Positions 7,293-15,619 of a stretch of 64,000 nt of DNA are shown here, piece after piece. A program made the translations under genes and the position numbers. Each line of letters opens with the position of its first letter. Position 1 is the stretch's first letter. The notes under the pieces were generated by a model, which was given only the letters and a program-made list of their open reading frames with translations, made no database searches and was not told the origin of the DNA. The DNA is from Oceanobacter sp045430275 (GTDB lineage: Bacteria; Pseudomonadota; Gammaproteobacteria; Pseudomonadales; Oceanobacteraceae): assembly GCA_045430275.1 (NCBI GenBank), contig JAILXU010000002.1, positions 186,001-250,000 of the forward strand. The letters run 5' to 3'.

Positions 7293-8828
7293 ATGGCTGA
7301 CAGTGTTACACGTTGTCCTCATTGTAAAACCAGCTTCCGTATCCGCGACGAGCACCTCAAAGTAGCTCGTGGCGCGGTGCGTTGTGGCTCTTGCCTGGAA
7401 GTTTTCAAGGCAACTGAACACCTCATTTCACCCCCATCGCTGACCGAGCCAGAACCTGCCGTTCCCACTCTGAACACGCCAGACAACGAGCCTTCGCCTG
7501 CCGTTCAGGACACCTCGCCTGACAGCCTTGAAAATCAGCAGGAGGTTGATGCCAACGAACTGTTTGACAGCATGTTTGGTGATCCTGGTGATGACGATAC
7601 TGACAGCGACCCTTTTGCCTTTTCAGACGGTGAAGATAGCCTGTCAGACCTTCCTTCCGAACAAGGAGAGTGGGGAGAAGAAGTCAGTGACTTTGGTGAT
7701 TTGCTGGGGGATAGTCTGGCTGGCACAGCCACTCAGGAGCAGCCTGTCGTTCAACCCCAAACGGCAACCCAGGACGATGAAGAGGAAGAGCTGTTATTCC
7801 ATGACGACATGGATAACGACGAGGACGACTTCCTGATCCACGATGACATGGACGGTGACGACGGCGATGAAATGATCTCCGACGACCCGTTTGCGGATCT
7901 GGGCTTGAGAGAACCGGACGAACTGGCCAGACCTAAACCCATGGCCGGGCTGGATCTGGATGAGTCCTTACTCGACAGCACTCAGGCAGAGCTGGACGAT
8001 ACCTTGTTACCTGATGAGGGAGATGAGTCCAACAATAACGACGATGAAGCCTGGGCTAAAGCCCTGCTGGAAGACGACGAGCCACCCGAAGACATCACCC
8101 GCGAACTGGGGCTGGATACAGCACCCGAACCACGTCAAGACATTCCACCATCAGAAACAGCCATTACGCCCCCGCCCGCAACATCGCGTACCCGAACATC
8201 TTCGGTAAAATTCGCTCTGGCAGACGACGATTCGACCGATGAGGAAACGCCGCAAACTCGTTCTCGGACGATTGAAATTCCGACCAAAGCCATGCGTGAC
8301 ATCCAGCCTGAACCCATCAAACTGGAAAACGCCGCCAAGCCGGAAGTGGACAAGGATTATGCAGGTTGGGTAACCGGCTCTGTGGTTTTGCTGTTGTTGG
8401 CAGCACTGCAACTGTTTTACTTTAATTTTGACCAATGGGCCCGCACACCGCAGTGGCGTCCCGCTTACACATCTGTGTGTTCTGTTCTGGGGTGCGAGCT
8501 ACCAGCCGTACAAGATGTCAGACGCCTCAAGGCCAGAAACCTGGTGGTTCGTAGCCACCCAACGGTTGCCAGTGCTCTGGTTGTCGATACCTTGATGCAG
8601 AATGAATCCAGCTTCCCTCAACCCTTCCCTGATCTGGTACTGATTTTCCGGGACTTGAATGACAATGTGGTTGCCAGTCGACAATTCAGCCCCGAAGAAT
8701 ATCTTTCCGGTGAAATGTCAGGCCGCCAGGACATTCCAAGTCGTACACCGGTTCACATCGGGATAGAAATACTTGACCCTGGCCAGAACGCCGTCAGCTA
8801 TGCCATACAGCTAGCACCTAATCAGTAG
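7293..8828 (+). CDS. Zinc-ribbon and DUF3426 membrane protein
   Basis: This 511-residue protein is of unknown function. It has an N-terminal MJ0042-type zinc ribbon (C8, C11, C31, C34 in CPHC and CGSC), then about 300 residues of very acidic low-complexity sequence in which HDDMD-type units recur. A single membrane helix follows near residues 357-378, and then a C-terminal DUF3426 domain that would lie in the periplasm. The DUF3426 fold is seen in proteins beside prmA or dusB in many gammaproteobacteria, and this position is conserved here. The topology suggests a cytoplasmic zinc ribbon on an acidic tether, but its partner is unknown. Confidence 0.85.
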   Translation: MADSVTRCPHCKTSFRIRDEHLKVARGAVRCGSCLEVFKATEHLISPPSLTEPEPAVPTLNTPDNEPSPAVQDTSPDSLENQQEVDANELFDSMFGDPGDDDTDSDPFAFSDGEDSLSDLPSEQGEWGEEVSDFGDLLGDSLAGTATQEQPVVQPQTATQDDEEEELLFHDDMDNDEDDFLIHDDMDGDDGDEMISDDPFADLGLREPDELARPKPMAGLDLDESLLDSTQAELDDTLLPDEGDESNNNDDEAWAKALLEDDEPPEDITRELGLDTAPEPRQDIPPSETAITPPPATSRTRTSSVKFALADDDSTDEETPQTRSRTIEIPTKAMRDIQPEPIKLENAAKPEVDKDYAGWVTGSVVLLLLAALQLFYFNFDQWARTPQWRPAYTSVCSVLGCELPAVQDVRRLKARNLVVRSHPTVASALVVDTLMQNESSFPQPFPDLVLIFRDLNDNVVASRQFSPEEYLSGEMSGRQDIPSRTPVHIGIEILDPGQNAVSYAIQLAPNQ

Positions 8829-8843
8829 TTCACATCGAGGATT

Positions 8844-8928
8844 CCATGGCAGGGCCACTGTCATGGGATTTTCAAATTTTTCAGATATATGACAGGGCAC
8901 TTTATTCAGGCCTGTCATACGAGTATGA
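8844..8928 (+). promoter_or_regulatory. Leader with alternative hairpins before dusB-fis
   Basis: Four segments can pair in alternative ways: A CCATGGCAG (8844-8852), B CTGTCATGG (8858-8866), C TATGACAGG (8888-8896) and D CCTGTCATA (8911-8919). A pairs with B (one G-U), B with C over seven bases (CTGTCAT with ATGACAG), and C with D perfectly over nine. A T-rich stretch (TTTTCAAATTTTT) follows B, and a further hairpin, CATAC-GA-GTATG, overlaps D (8917-8928). This has the form of an attenuator or switch, but no known riboswitch class was recognised and neither hairpin is followed by a clean U-tract. Confidence 0.45.
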
Positions 8929-8975
8929 TACCGCCCTCTTTTTCTGCACACTTTTTAACCAGCTCTGTATTCTTC

Positions 8976-9965
8976 ATGCCTTCTATTGGTTCTTACACGC
9001 TACCCAGTCCGGTCATTCTGGCACCGATGGCGGGGGTAACCGACCGTCCTTTTCGACAGCTTTGTCGTCGAATGGGTGCAGGTCTTGTGGTTGGAGAAAT
9101 GGTCTCTGCCAATCCCTTATTGCGTGATACACGCAAGTCCAGATTGCGCCTTGACCATACGGGTGAGCCCGAGCCGATAGCCGTGCAAATTGCGGGCGGT
9201 GATCCCGAATTACTGGCCGCTTGCGCGATTGAAAACGTTGCCAACGGTGCACAAATCATTGATATCAACATGGGTTGCCCAGCCAAAAAAGTTTGTAAAA
9301 AGGCGGCTGGCTCCGCGTTGATGAGAGATGAAGCACTGGTAAAAATCCTCCTGGATACCGTTGTTAACGCAGTCGATGTACCCGTTACCCTGAAAATGCG
9401 AACCGGCTGGGACATGGACAACCGCAATGCGGTTCACATTGCTCAAATGGCGCAGGCAGCAGGCATACAAGCCCTTGCCGTTCACGGGCGCACTCGGGCA
9501 TGTCGTTACAACAATACCGTTGAATACGACACCATTCGTCAGGTCAAACGCTCGGTATCCATTCCGGTGTTTGCCAATGGTGATATCAACAGCCCGGAAA
9601 AAGCCGCTCAGGTTATGGAATACACTGGAGCGGACGGTGTCCTGATTGGTCGCGCAGCTCAGGGAAGCCCCTGGATTTTCCGTGAGATCAATCACTACCT
9701 GGCCACTGGAAATCACTTGCCACCCCCAACAGCCGCTGAAGTACTGACTGTGTTACAAGAGCACCTGGACGCTCTGTACGAGCTGTACGGCGACTACGCG
9801 GGCATTCGCATTGCTCGCAAACACGTGGGCTGGTATCTGCAGAATCTGAAGCATTCAAACGACTTTCGTCGCCATTTTAATCAAATCGAATCCCGAACCG
9901 GCCAGGGAGAAGCCATTGCCCAGTTTTTCAGGGACAATAAAGACATTCAGGATTTTGCCGTATGA
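8976..9965 (+). CDS. dusB: tRNA-dihydrouridine synthase B
   Basis: DusB is an FMN- and NADPH-dependent enzyme that reduces uridine at position 17 of tRNA. The 329-residue product has a TIM-barrel start (VILAPMAGVTDRPFRQLCRR), the catalytic-cysteine motif NMGCPAKKVCKKAAGSAL, the FMN-binding segments TLKMRTGWD and HGRTR, and ADGVLIGRAAQG. ATG 8976 is preferred because MPSIGSYTLPSPVILAPMAG aligns with family N-termini. Earlier in-frame ATGs at 8889 and 8925 fall within the hairpin leader. The stop overlaps the fis start (ATGA), as is usual for dusB-fis. Confidence 0.94.
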   Translation: MPSIGSYTLPSPVILAPMAGVTDRPFRQLCRRMGAGLVVGEMVSANPLLRDTRKSRLRLDHTGEPEPIAVQIAGGDPELLAACAIENVANGAQIIDINMGCPAKKVCKKAAGSALMRDEALVKILLDTVVNAVDVPVTLKMRTGWDMDNRNAVHIAQMAQAAGIQALAVHGRTRACRYNNTVEYDTIRQVKRSVSIPVFANGDINSPEKAAQVMEYTGADGVLIGRAAQGSPWIFREINHYLATGNHLPPPTAAEVLTVLQEHLDALYELYGDYAGIRIARKHVGWYLQNLKHSNDFRRHFNQIESRTGQGEAIAQFFRDNKDIQDFAV

Positions 9966-10276
9966 ATAGCCAAGCACTTGAAAATAAGGTTGAGACAGTG
10001 ACCGATTCCAAAGAAGCACAAAACGCTCTTGCCAGCCAGGTAACCACCGGACAAACTCTCCGGGACAGTGTTGAGCAAGCGCTCCAGAATTATTTTGACC
10101 AACTGGACGGTCAGGAAGTGGATGGTGTGTATGACATGGTGCTGGCTGAAGTTGAGATTCCACTTCTGGAAACCGTGATGAAATACACCGGCGATAATCA
10201 GACCAAGGCTTCCGCCGTACTGGGTCTGAATCGTGGTACTTTGAGAAAGAAACTGAAGCAATACGGCATGCTGTAA
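9962..10276 (+). CDS. fis: Nucleoid-associated DNA-bending protein Fis
   Basis: Fis is a homodimeric DNA-bending protein that activates stable-RNA promoters and organises the nucleoid. The 104-residue product ends in the Fis-type helix-turn-helix, NQTKASAVLGLNRGTLRKKL, matching the family C-terminus. It overlaps dusB by ATGA and must depend on dusB transcription. A small hairpin, TCCAG-CGTAC-CTGGA, at 10277-10291 directly after the stop, followed by a pyrimidine-rich run, may be a weak terminator before purH. Confidence 0.95.
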   Translation: MNSQALENKVETVTDSKEAQNALASQVTTGQTLRDSVEQALQNYFDQLDGQEVDGVYDMVLAEVEIPLLETVMKYTGDNQTKASAVLGLNRGTLRKKLKQYGML

Positions 10277-10324
10277 TCCAGCGTACCTGGACACTTCTTT
10301 TCCCGTTAACAGCCCGGATACACT

Positions 10325-11923
10325 ATGACCAACACGACGCCAATCAAACGAGCACTGATCAGCGTATCGGACAAAACCGGTATCGTCGAATTTGCACAGG
10401 CCCTGCATGCCCGCGGAGTTGAAATTCTCTCCACTGGCGGTACGTTCAAATTGCTGACTGACAACAGCATTCCTGCCGTTGAAGTATCAGATTACACCGG
10501 CTTTCCTGAGATGATGGACGGCCGGGTGAAAACCCTGCACCCGAAAGTACACGGCGGCATTCTGGGTCGTCGCGGCCAGGACGACCAGGTAATGACAGAG
10601 CATGGCATCCATGCCATCGACCTGGTGGTCGTCAACCTGTATCCCTTTGCTGCCACCGTTGAGCGTGAAGATTGCGACTTGCCACTGGCGATTGAAAACA
10701 TCGACATCGGCGGCCCGACCATGGTGCGCTCTGCAGCCAAGAACCACGCCCACGTTGCCATTGTCGTGAACACCGGTGATTATCAAAATGTTCTGGATGA
10801 AATGGACAAAGGCGGCCTGAACTACAAGACCCGTTTTGGTCTGGCCCTGAAAGCCTTTGAACACACCGCCGCTTACGACGGCATGATCGCCAACTACCTG
10901 GGCACCATCGACCAGTCTGCGGAAGAACTGAGCACCGATGATCGTCTGAACTTCCCTCAGACCTTCAACAGCCAGTTTATCAAGGCGCAAGACATGCGCT
11001 ACGGTGAGAACCCACACCAGAAAGCCGCTTTCTACGTTGAAGCCAACCCGCAGGACGCTTCCATTGCGACGGCAAAACAGCTTCAGGGCAAAGAGCTGTC
11101 TTACAACAACGTTGCGGACACGGATGCGGCTCTGGAATGCGTCAAGTCCTTCACCAAGCCTGCCTGTGTGATCGTCAAGCACGCCAACCCATGCGGCGTC
11201 GCTGTTGTGCCTGATGACGAAGGCGGCATTCGCAAAGCCTACGATCTGGCGTTTGAAACCGATACCGAATCGGCGTTTGGCGGCATCATTGCCTTCAACC
11301 GTGAGCTGGATGCTGACACCGCACAAGCCATTGTCGATCGCCAGTTTGTTGAGGTGATCATCGCCCCAACAGTCAGCGCTGAAGCGGCTGCGATTGTTGA
11401 AGCCAAGAAAAATGTTCGTCTGCTGGCGTGTGGTGAATGGACAGCCAGCACTGCTCAGGCTCTGGATTACAAGCGCGTCAACGGCGGCCTGTTGGTACAA
11501 GACCGTGATAACGGCATGATCACCGCCAACGATCTGAAAGTCGTTACCAAGCGTGCGCCAACCGAAGCCGAGCTGAATGATCTGATTTTCACCTGGAAAG
11601 TCGCCAAATTCGTGAAATCCAACGCGATTGTTTACGGCAAGAGCCGTCAAACCGTAGGCGTTGGTGCAGGCCAGATGAGCCGTGTTAACTCCGCACGCAT
11701 CGCTGCCATCAAAGCCGAACACGCAGGTTTGCAGGTTGAGGGCGCGGTGATGGCGTCTGATGCTTTCTTCCCGTTCCGCGACGGTATTGATAACGCGGCC
11801 AAAGCAGGCATCAAGGCAATCATTCAGCCAGGTGGCTCTATCCGCGATGAAGAAGTGATTGCCGCCGCCGATGAAGCAGGCATTGCCATGGTATTCACCG
11901 GAATGCGTCACTTCCGCCACTGA
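10325..11923 (+). CDS. purH: Bifunctional AICAR formyltransferase / IMP cyclohydrolase
   Basis: PurH carries out the last two steps of de novo IMP synthesis, formylating AICAR with 10-formyl-THF and then closing the ring. The 532-residue product has the N-terminal MGS-like cyclohydrolase domain (ALISVSDKTGIVEFAQAL, STGGTFKLL, DGRVKTLHPKVHGGIL) and the C-terminal transformylase domain. The latter has the catalytic Lys-His region VIVKHANPCGVAV and the conserved segment PFRDGIDNAAKAGI. It lies 16 bases before purD, and the two are surely co-transcribed. The order fis-purH-purD-retS recalls Pseudomonas. Confidence 0.97.
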   Translation: MTNTTPIKRALISVSDKTGIVEFAQALHARGVEILSTGGTFKLLTDNSIPAVEVSDYTGFPEMMDGRVKTLHPKVHGGILGRRGQDDQVMTEHGIHAIDLVVVNLYPFAATVEREDCDLPLAIENIDIGGPTMVRSAAKNHAHVAIVVNTGDYQNVLDEMDKGGLNYKTRFGLALKAFEHTAAYDGMIANYLGTIDQSAEELSTDDRLNFPQTFNSQFIKAQDMRYGENPHQKAAFYVEANPQDASIATAKQLQGKELSYNNVADTDAALECVKSFTKPACVIVKHANPCGVAVVPDDEGGIRKAYDLAFETDTESAFGGIIAFNRELDADTAQAIVDRQFVEVIIAPTVSAEAAAIVEAKKNVRLLACGEWTASTAQALDYKRVNGGLLVQDRDNGMITANDLKVVTKRAPTEAELNDLIFTWKVAKFVKSNAIVYGKSRQTVGVGAGQMSRVNSARIAAIKAEHAGLQVEGAVMASDAFFPFRDGIDNAAKAGIKAIIQPGGSIRDEEVIAAADEAGIAMVFTGMRHFRH

Positions 11924-11939
11924 TCAGGAGAACACGGAC

Positions 11940-13238
11940 ATGCAAGTATTAATCATTGGCTCAGGTGGCCGCGAACACGCACTGGCCTGGAAAGCGTCTC
12001 AGTCTCCACTGGTCGAGAAAGTATTCGTTGCGCCCGGTAACGCCGGTACCGCTCGTGAAGCCAACATGGAAAACGTGGCTATCGATGTAATGGATTTCGA
12101 TGCCCTGCAAACGTTTGCAACCGAGAATAACATCGGCTTGACCATTGTCGGGCCTGAAGCACCGCTGGTTGATGGCATTGTGAACCGCTTTCAGGCGGCC
12201 GGTCTGAAAATTTTCGGGCCGTCACAAGGTGCCGCTCAACTGGAAGGTTCCAAGGCCTTCACCAAGGATTTTCTGGAGCGCCATCAGATTCCAACGGCGG
12301 ACTACCAGAACTTCACCGACGTTGAACCAGCCCTGGCTTACCTGCGCGAAAAAGGCGCTCCCATCGTTGTTAAGGCAGACGGTCTGGCCGCTGGTAAAGG
12401 CGTAATTGTTGCCGAGACGCTGGCACAGGCTGAAGAAGCCGTACAAGACATGCTGTCTGGCAACGCCTTTGGCGAAGCCGGTTGCCGCGTGGTCATCGAA
12501 GAGTTTCTGACCGGTGAAGAAGCCTCGTTCATCGTCATGGTTGATGGCAAGAACGTGCTGACCATGGCCACCAGCCAGGATCACAAGCGCGTTGGCGATG
12601 GCGACACCGGCCCCAACACCGGTGGCATGGGAGCGTACTCTCCTGCTCCTGTGGTCACGCCGGAAATTCATGATCGCATTATGGCAGAAGTCATCAACCC
12701 AACCGTAGAAGGCATGGCGGCTGAAGGCAATGACTACACGGGCTTCCTGTATGCCGGTTTGATGATTGATGCGTCTGGCACACCCAAGGTGATTGAATAC
12801 AACTGCCGCTTTGGTGACCCGGAAACCCAGCCCATCATGCTGCGCATGAAGTCTGACATGGTGGCTCATTGCCTGGCAGCACTGGAAGGCACTCTGGATC
12901 AGGAAACGACTTCCTGGGACGAGCGCCCATCACTGGGCGTTGTTCTTGCGGCAGGTGGCTATCCGGCCAGTTACCGTAAAGGCGATGTTATCTCTCTGCC
13001 AGAGAATGACGGTGAAGCGTGCAAGGTGTTCCATGCAGGCACCCAATTGCAGGAAGACCAGCAAGCAGTGACGGCCGGTGGCCGGGTACTGTGTGCGACC
13101 GCACTGGGGCACAGCGTCATGGAAGCACAACGTTCCGCCTACGCACTGGCGGCTCGTATTGATTGGCAAGATATGTTCTATCGCAAAGACATTGGTTACC
13201 GCGCCATTGCTCGCGAGCAATCCCAAGAAGGCAACTGA
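11940..13238 (+). CDS. purD: Phosphoribosylamine-glycine ligase
   Basis: PurD joins glycine to 5-phosphoribosylamine with ATP to give GAR in purine synthesis. The 432-residue product has the N-terminal motif VLIIGSGGREHALAWK, the ATP-grasp lysine loop VVKADGLAAGKGVIVA, the region GDGDTGPNTGGMGAYSPAP and the metal-binding EYNCRFGDPETQ. ATG 11940 is chosen because AGGAG ends 9 bases upstream; the longer frame opens inside purH. Confidence 0.96.
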   Translation: MQVLIIGSGGREHALAWKASQSPLVEKVFVAPGNAGTAREANMENVAIDVMDFDALQTFATENNIGLTIVGPEAPLVDGIVNRFQAAGLKIFGPSQGAAQLEGSKAFTKDFLERHQIPTADYQNFTDVEPALAYLREKGAPIVVKADGLAAGKGVIVAETLAQAEEAVQDMLSGNAFGEAGCRVVIEEFLTGEEASFIVMVDGKNVLTMATSQDHKRVGDGDTGPNTGGMGAYSPAPVVTPEIHDRIMAEVINPTVEGMAAEGNDYTGFLYAGLMIDASGTPKVIEYNCRFGDPETQPIMLRMKSDMVAHCLAALEGTLDQETTSWDERPSLGVVLAAGGYPASYRKGDVISLPENDGEACKVFHAGTQLQEDQQAVTAGGRVLCATALGHSVMEAQRSAYALAARIDWQDMFYRKDIGYRAIAREQSQEGN

Positions 13239-13260
13239 CCGATCCTGAGAGGATGTCATC

Positions 13261-15603
13261 ATGCTGTCAGCACTGTACCTGTTACTTGTCACGTTTTTAC
13301 TGGCAAGTATGCCCGCCATGGCCGCAGGGCCAGTGCTGTTACCCGACACAGAGTTTGATGACTCGATCACCAGTTACGCCTCGGTGTTCAAAGACGCTGA
13401 AAACCGCCTGACCATCCAGGATCTGCTGGATCACGACATTCAGCGTCGTTTTACACCCAGCCACGCCACTACCTTGCGTTTCGGCGAAACCGACAGTACC
13501 TACTGGATACGCTTCAGTATCGATAATTCCTATCCGTCACCGCGTCAACTCGTCGTGACACTGGGAAATAATCGTTTCAGTCACATCACGCTCTACAATA
13601 TCTCTGTTCCAGGCCAGTACCAGAAGATTGAACCATCCAACGACATTCCCTTGCCTGCTGATCACTTCCTGCAAGCCCACCCGTACCTGTTGGAATTACC
13701 GGAAAGAACCACCAGCAGCTATCTGATGAAAGTGTCTTCAAACGGCTTGTTAAACAGTGATATTCGCCTGGTCAGCCTGCATACTTATGCGGCCAACGAA
13801 GAATACTACTCTGTCGTTCAAAGCATGATTTCAGGCTGGCTCCTGGCGACTGCAGCTTACTTCATCCACCTTGCCGCTAGCCGCCGCTTTCTGCTCGCAG
13901 GCTACGCTGCCTTATATTGCCTCAGCGGCATCCTATTTGGCGCTGCATGGGTCGGGCAGTTATCATTCATTGATATGCTGCCACTGGGCCAAAACCAGAT
14001 TGCCTTGCTCAGTGTTGCCACCATGCTACTCAGCCGCAGCCTGTTCTGTTATCACCTTGCCTGGATCGGGCCTTACGCCCCTCGCTCACGCAACGGAACT
14101 TTGTTGCCGCTGGCCATCTCGATCAGCCTGATTGCCATCGAGATGCTGATTGGCACCAACCGGATTGAATCCCTGATACCCGCTGCTCTGTTTCTGACCG
14201 AGTTGGGCCTGTTAGTGGTCTCAATAACCGGAGAAACACGCCATAAAAACAGCCAGATACTGCTCAGCATCAGCACCTTGTTCAGCATGACCATGACCGC
14301 CATTGTGATCCTGACCAACTTCAATTTGATGGAGCAGGACACCTGGTCATTCTGGAGTGCTTTTATGATTCCAATCGGGGTGGCCACTCTGATGGTCATC
14401 ATGATGATGCTCTTGTTAAACCAGCCGATTACCGGGCTGCGCTCCACGTCCCGGCGAGTCATGGCCGACTCACGCCTGCTGGAAAAAATCAGTCAGGAGC
14501 TGGTGACACCCACCAACAATGTGATGGGAGCGCATGAGCTTTTACAAGATACACCTCTCACTGACCATCAACGTGACTACCTGGAAACCCTGCAGTTCTC
14601 CGCCATTGAACTGCGCCAGGTTTCCAGTGAGCTGATGGATTTGGCCCGAATTCAGGATGAACATCTGAAATTGAGCCAAGCTCCTTTCGACATCATCAAG
14701 GCAGCCATGCCCATTGTTTCGTTGTTCCACAAACGCACCAGTCAGAGAAAAGTCGAGCTGTTGCTTGACCACGAAGACGAGTTCAACGCACATGTCATTG
14801 GTGATGAAGTGCGTTTCCGTACATTGCTTTATCATCTTTTGCGAGGCTTGCTTGACCACCTGCAGGAAGGCAATTTCTCCATCCACATGGCCAATACTTC
14901 ACCGGGGCGGGATAGCCTTTGTATGCAAATACGCATGACGGGACGAATTACCAAGCGGGATATTCTGCAAGGCTTTACCGATGCACTGCGTGAAAACGAC
15001 AAGCACCTCATCGACAAACATATTGCAGATTTATCCTGGAATTTGCTGATTCTGCAGCAACTACTGAGTTTCATGCAGGTGGCCGTTGAACTGGAAAGTT
15101 TGAACAGCCGCGTTCTTTCGATCACGCTTTACACCCCGATGGAAATGGCGGATGCATTGCAATCGCAACCTCATCACAACGACGACAGCCTGATTGGCAC
15201 CAGCGCCCTGATTCTGGCGGACAACCCGCAACTCAGAAAACTGCTGGATAAGCAGGTACGCCGCTGGGGCGTCAGACCACAGACCACGCATAATGCAAAA
15301 GAAGCACTGGCCATGCTCAGAAACCAATGCAGTCTGGAACAACCCTTCGACATCATGATCCTGGATCAGGACATGACGTCGATCACCCCTCAGGAATTAA
15401 CCCTGAAAATCAATGAAGACAAAGAGATTCAACCCAAACCGAATTTATCGGTACTGACCAACAGCCATACAGGACGAGAGCACGCCCAAACCGAGCACGA
15501 AGATACCTGGCAACTGATTGAAAAACCCGTCAGCAGCGAAGTACTCAAATCCGCCTTGCTGGCACTCAATAATCGCTCCCTCACCTCTTCCGTACAAGAT
15601 TAA
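13261..15603 (+). CDS. RetS-like hybrid sensor with degenerate kinase core
   Basis: This is a 780-residue hybrid sensor of the 7TM-DISM class. It has a signal peptide (residues 1-21), a periplasmic 7TMR-DISMED2-type sensor domain (about 30-165), about seven membrane helices (185-390), a HisKA-like helix pair (400-465), an eroded ATPase region (480-630) and one receiver domain (647-772). The H-box position reads SQELVTP, so Gln412 replaces the phospho-accepting His. The N-box region (GDEVRFRTLLYHLLRGLLDH) lacks its Asn, and no DxGxG motif is visible. The receiver keeps D702, T733 and K755 but only one acid (D654) of the usual pair. In P. aeruginosa, retS also follows purH-purD; RetS there has two receivers. 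A role as a signalling pseudokinase acting on another sensor is inference. Confidence 0.85.
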   Translation: MLSALYLLLVTFLLASMPAMAAGPVLLPDTEFDDSITSYASVFKDAENRLTIQDLLDHDIQRRFTPSHATTLRFGETDSTYWIRFSIDNSYPSPRQLVVTLGNNRFSHITLYNISVPGQYQKIEPSNDIPLPADHFLQAHPYLLELPERTTSSYLMKVSSNGLLNSDIRLVSLHTYAANEEYYSVVQSMISGWLLATAAYFIHLAASRRFLLAGYAALYCLSGILFGAAWVGQLSFIDMLPLGQNQIALLSVATMLLSRSLFCYHLAWIGPYAPRSRNGTLLPLAISISLIAIEMLIGTNRIESLIPAALFLTELGLLVVSITGETRHKNSQILLSISTLFSMTMTAIVILTNFNLMEQDTWSFWSAFMIPIGVATLMVIMMMLLLNQPITGLRSTSRRVMADSRLLEKISQELVTPTNNVMGAHELLQDTPLTDHQRDYLETLQFSAIELRQVSSELMDLARIQDEHLKLSQAPFDIIKAAMPIVSLFHKRTSQRKVELLLDHEDEFNAHVIGDEVRFRTLLYHLLRGLLDHLQEGNFSIHMANTSPGRDSLCMQIRMTGRITKRDILQGFTDALRENDKHLIDKHIADLSWNLLILQQLLSFMQVAVELESLNSRVLSITLYTPMEMADALQSQPHHNDDSLIGTSALILADNPQLRKLLDKQVRRWGVRPQTTHNAKEALAMLRNQCSLEQPFDIMILDQDMTSITPQELTLKINEDKEIQPKPNLSVLTNSHTGREHAQTEHEDTWQLIEKPVSSEVLKSALLALNNRSLTSSVQD

Positions 15604-15619
15604 GCGATCACTTCAACCA

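Noticed and set aside
8846..9127. 93-codon ORF on the plus strand before and across the dusB start
   Set aside because: It overlaps dusB in another frame, uses the hairpin leader as coding sequence and has no family-like features.
10487..11920. 477-codon ORF antisense to purH
   Set aside because: It is the mirror of a strongly conserved gene in the matched antisense frame. Codon bias of purH leaves this frame open by chance, and the translation shows no domain.
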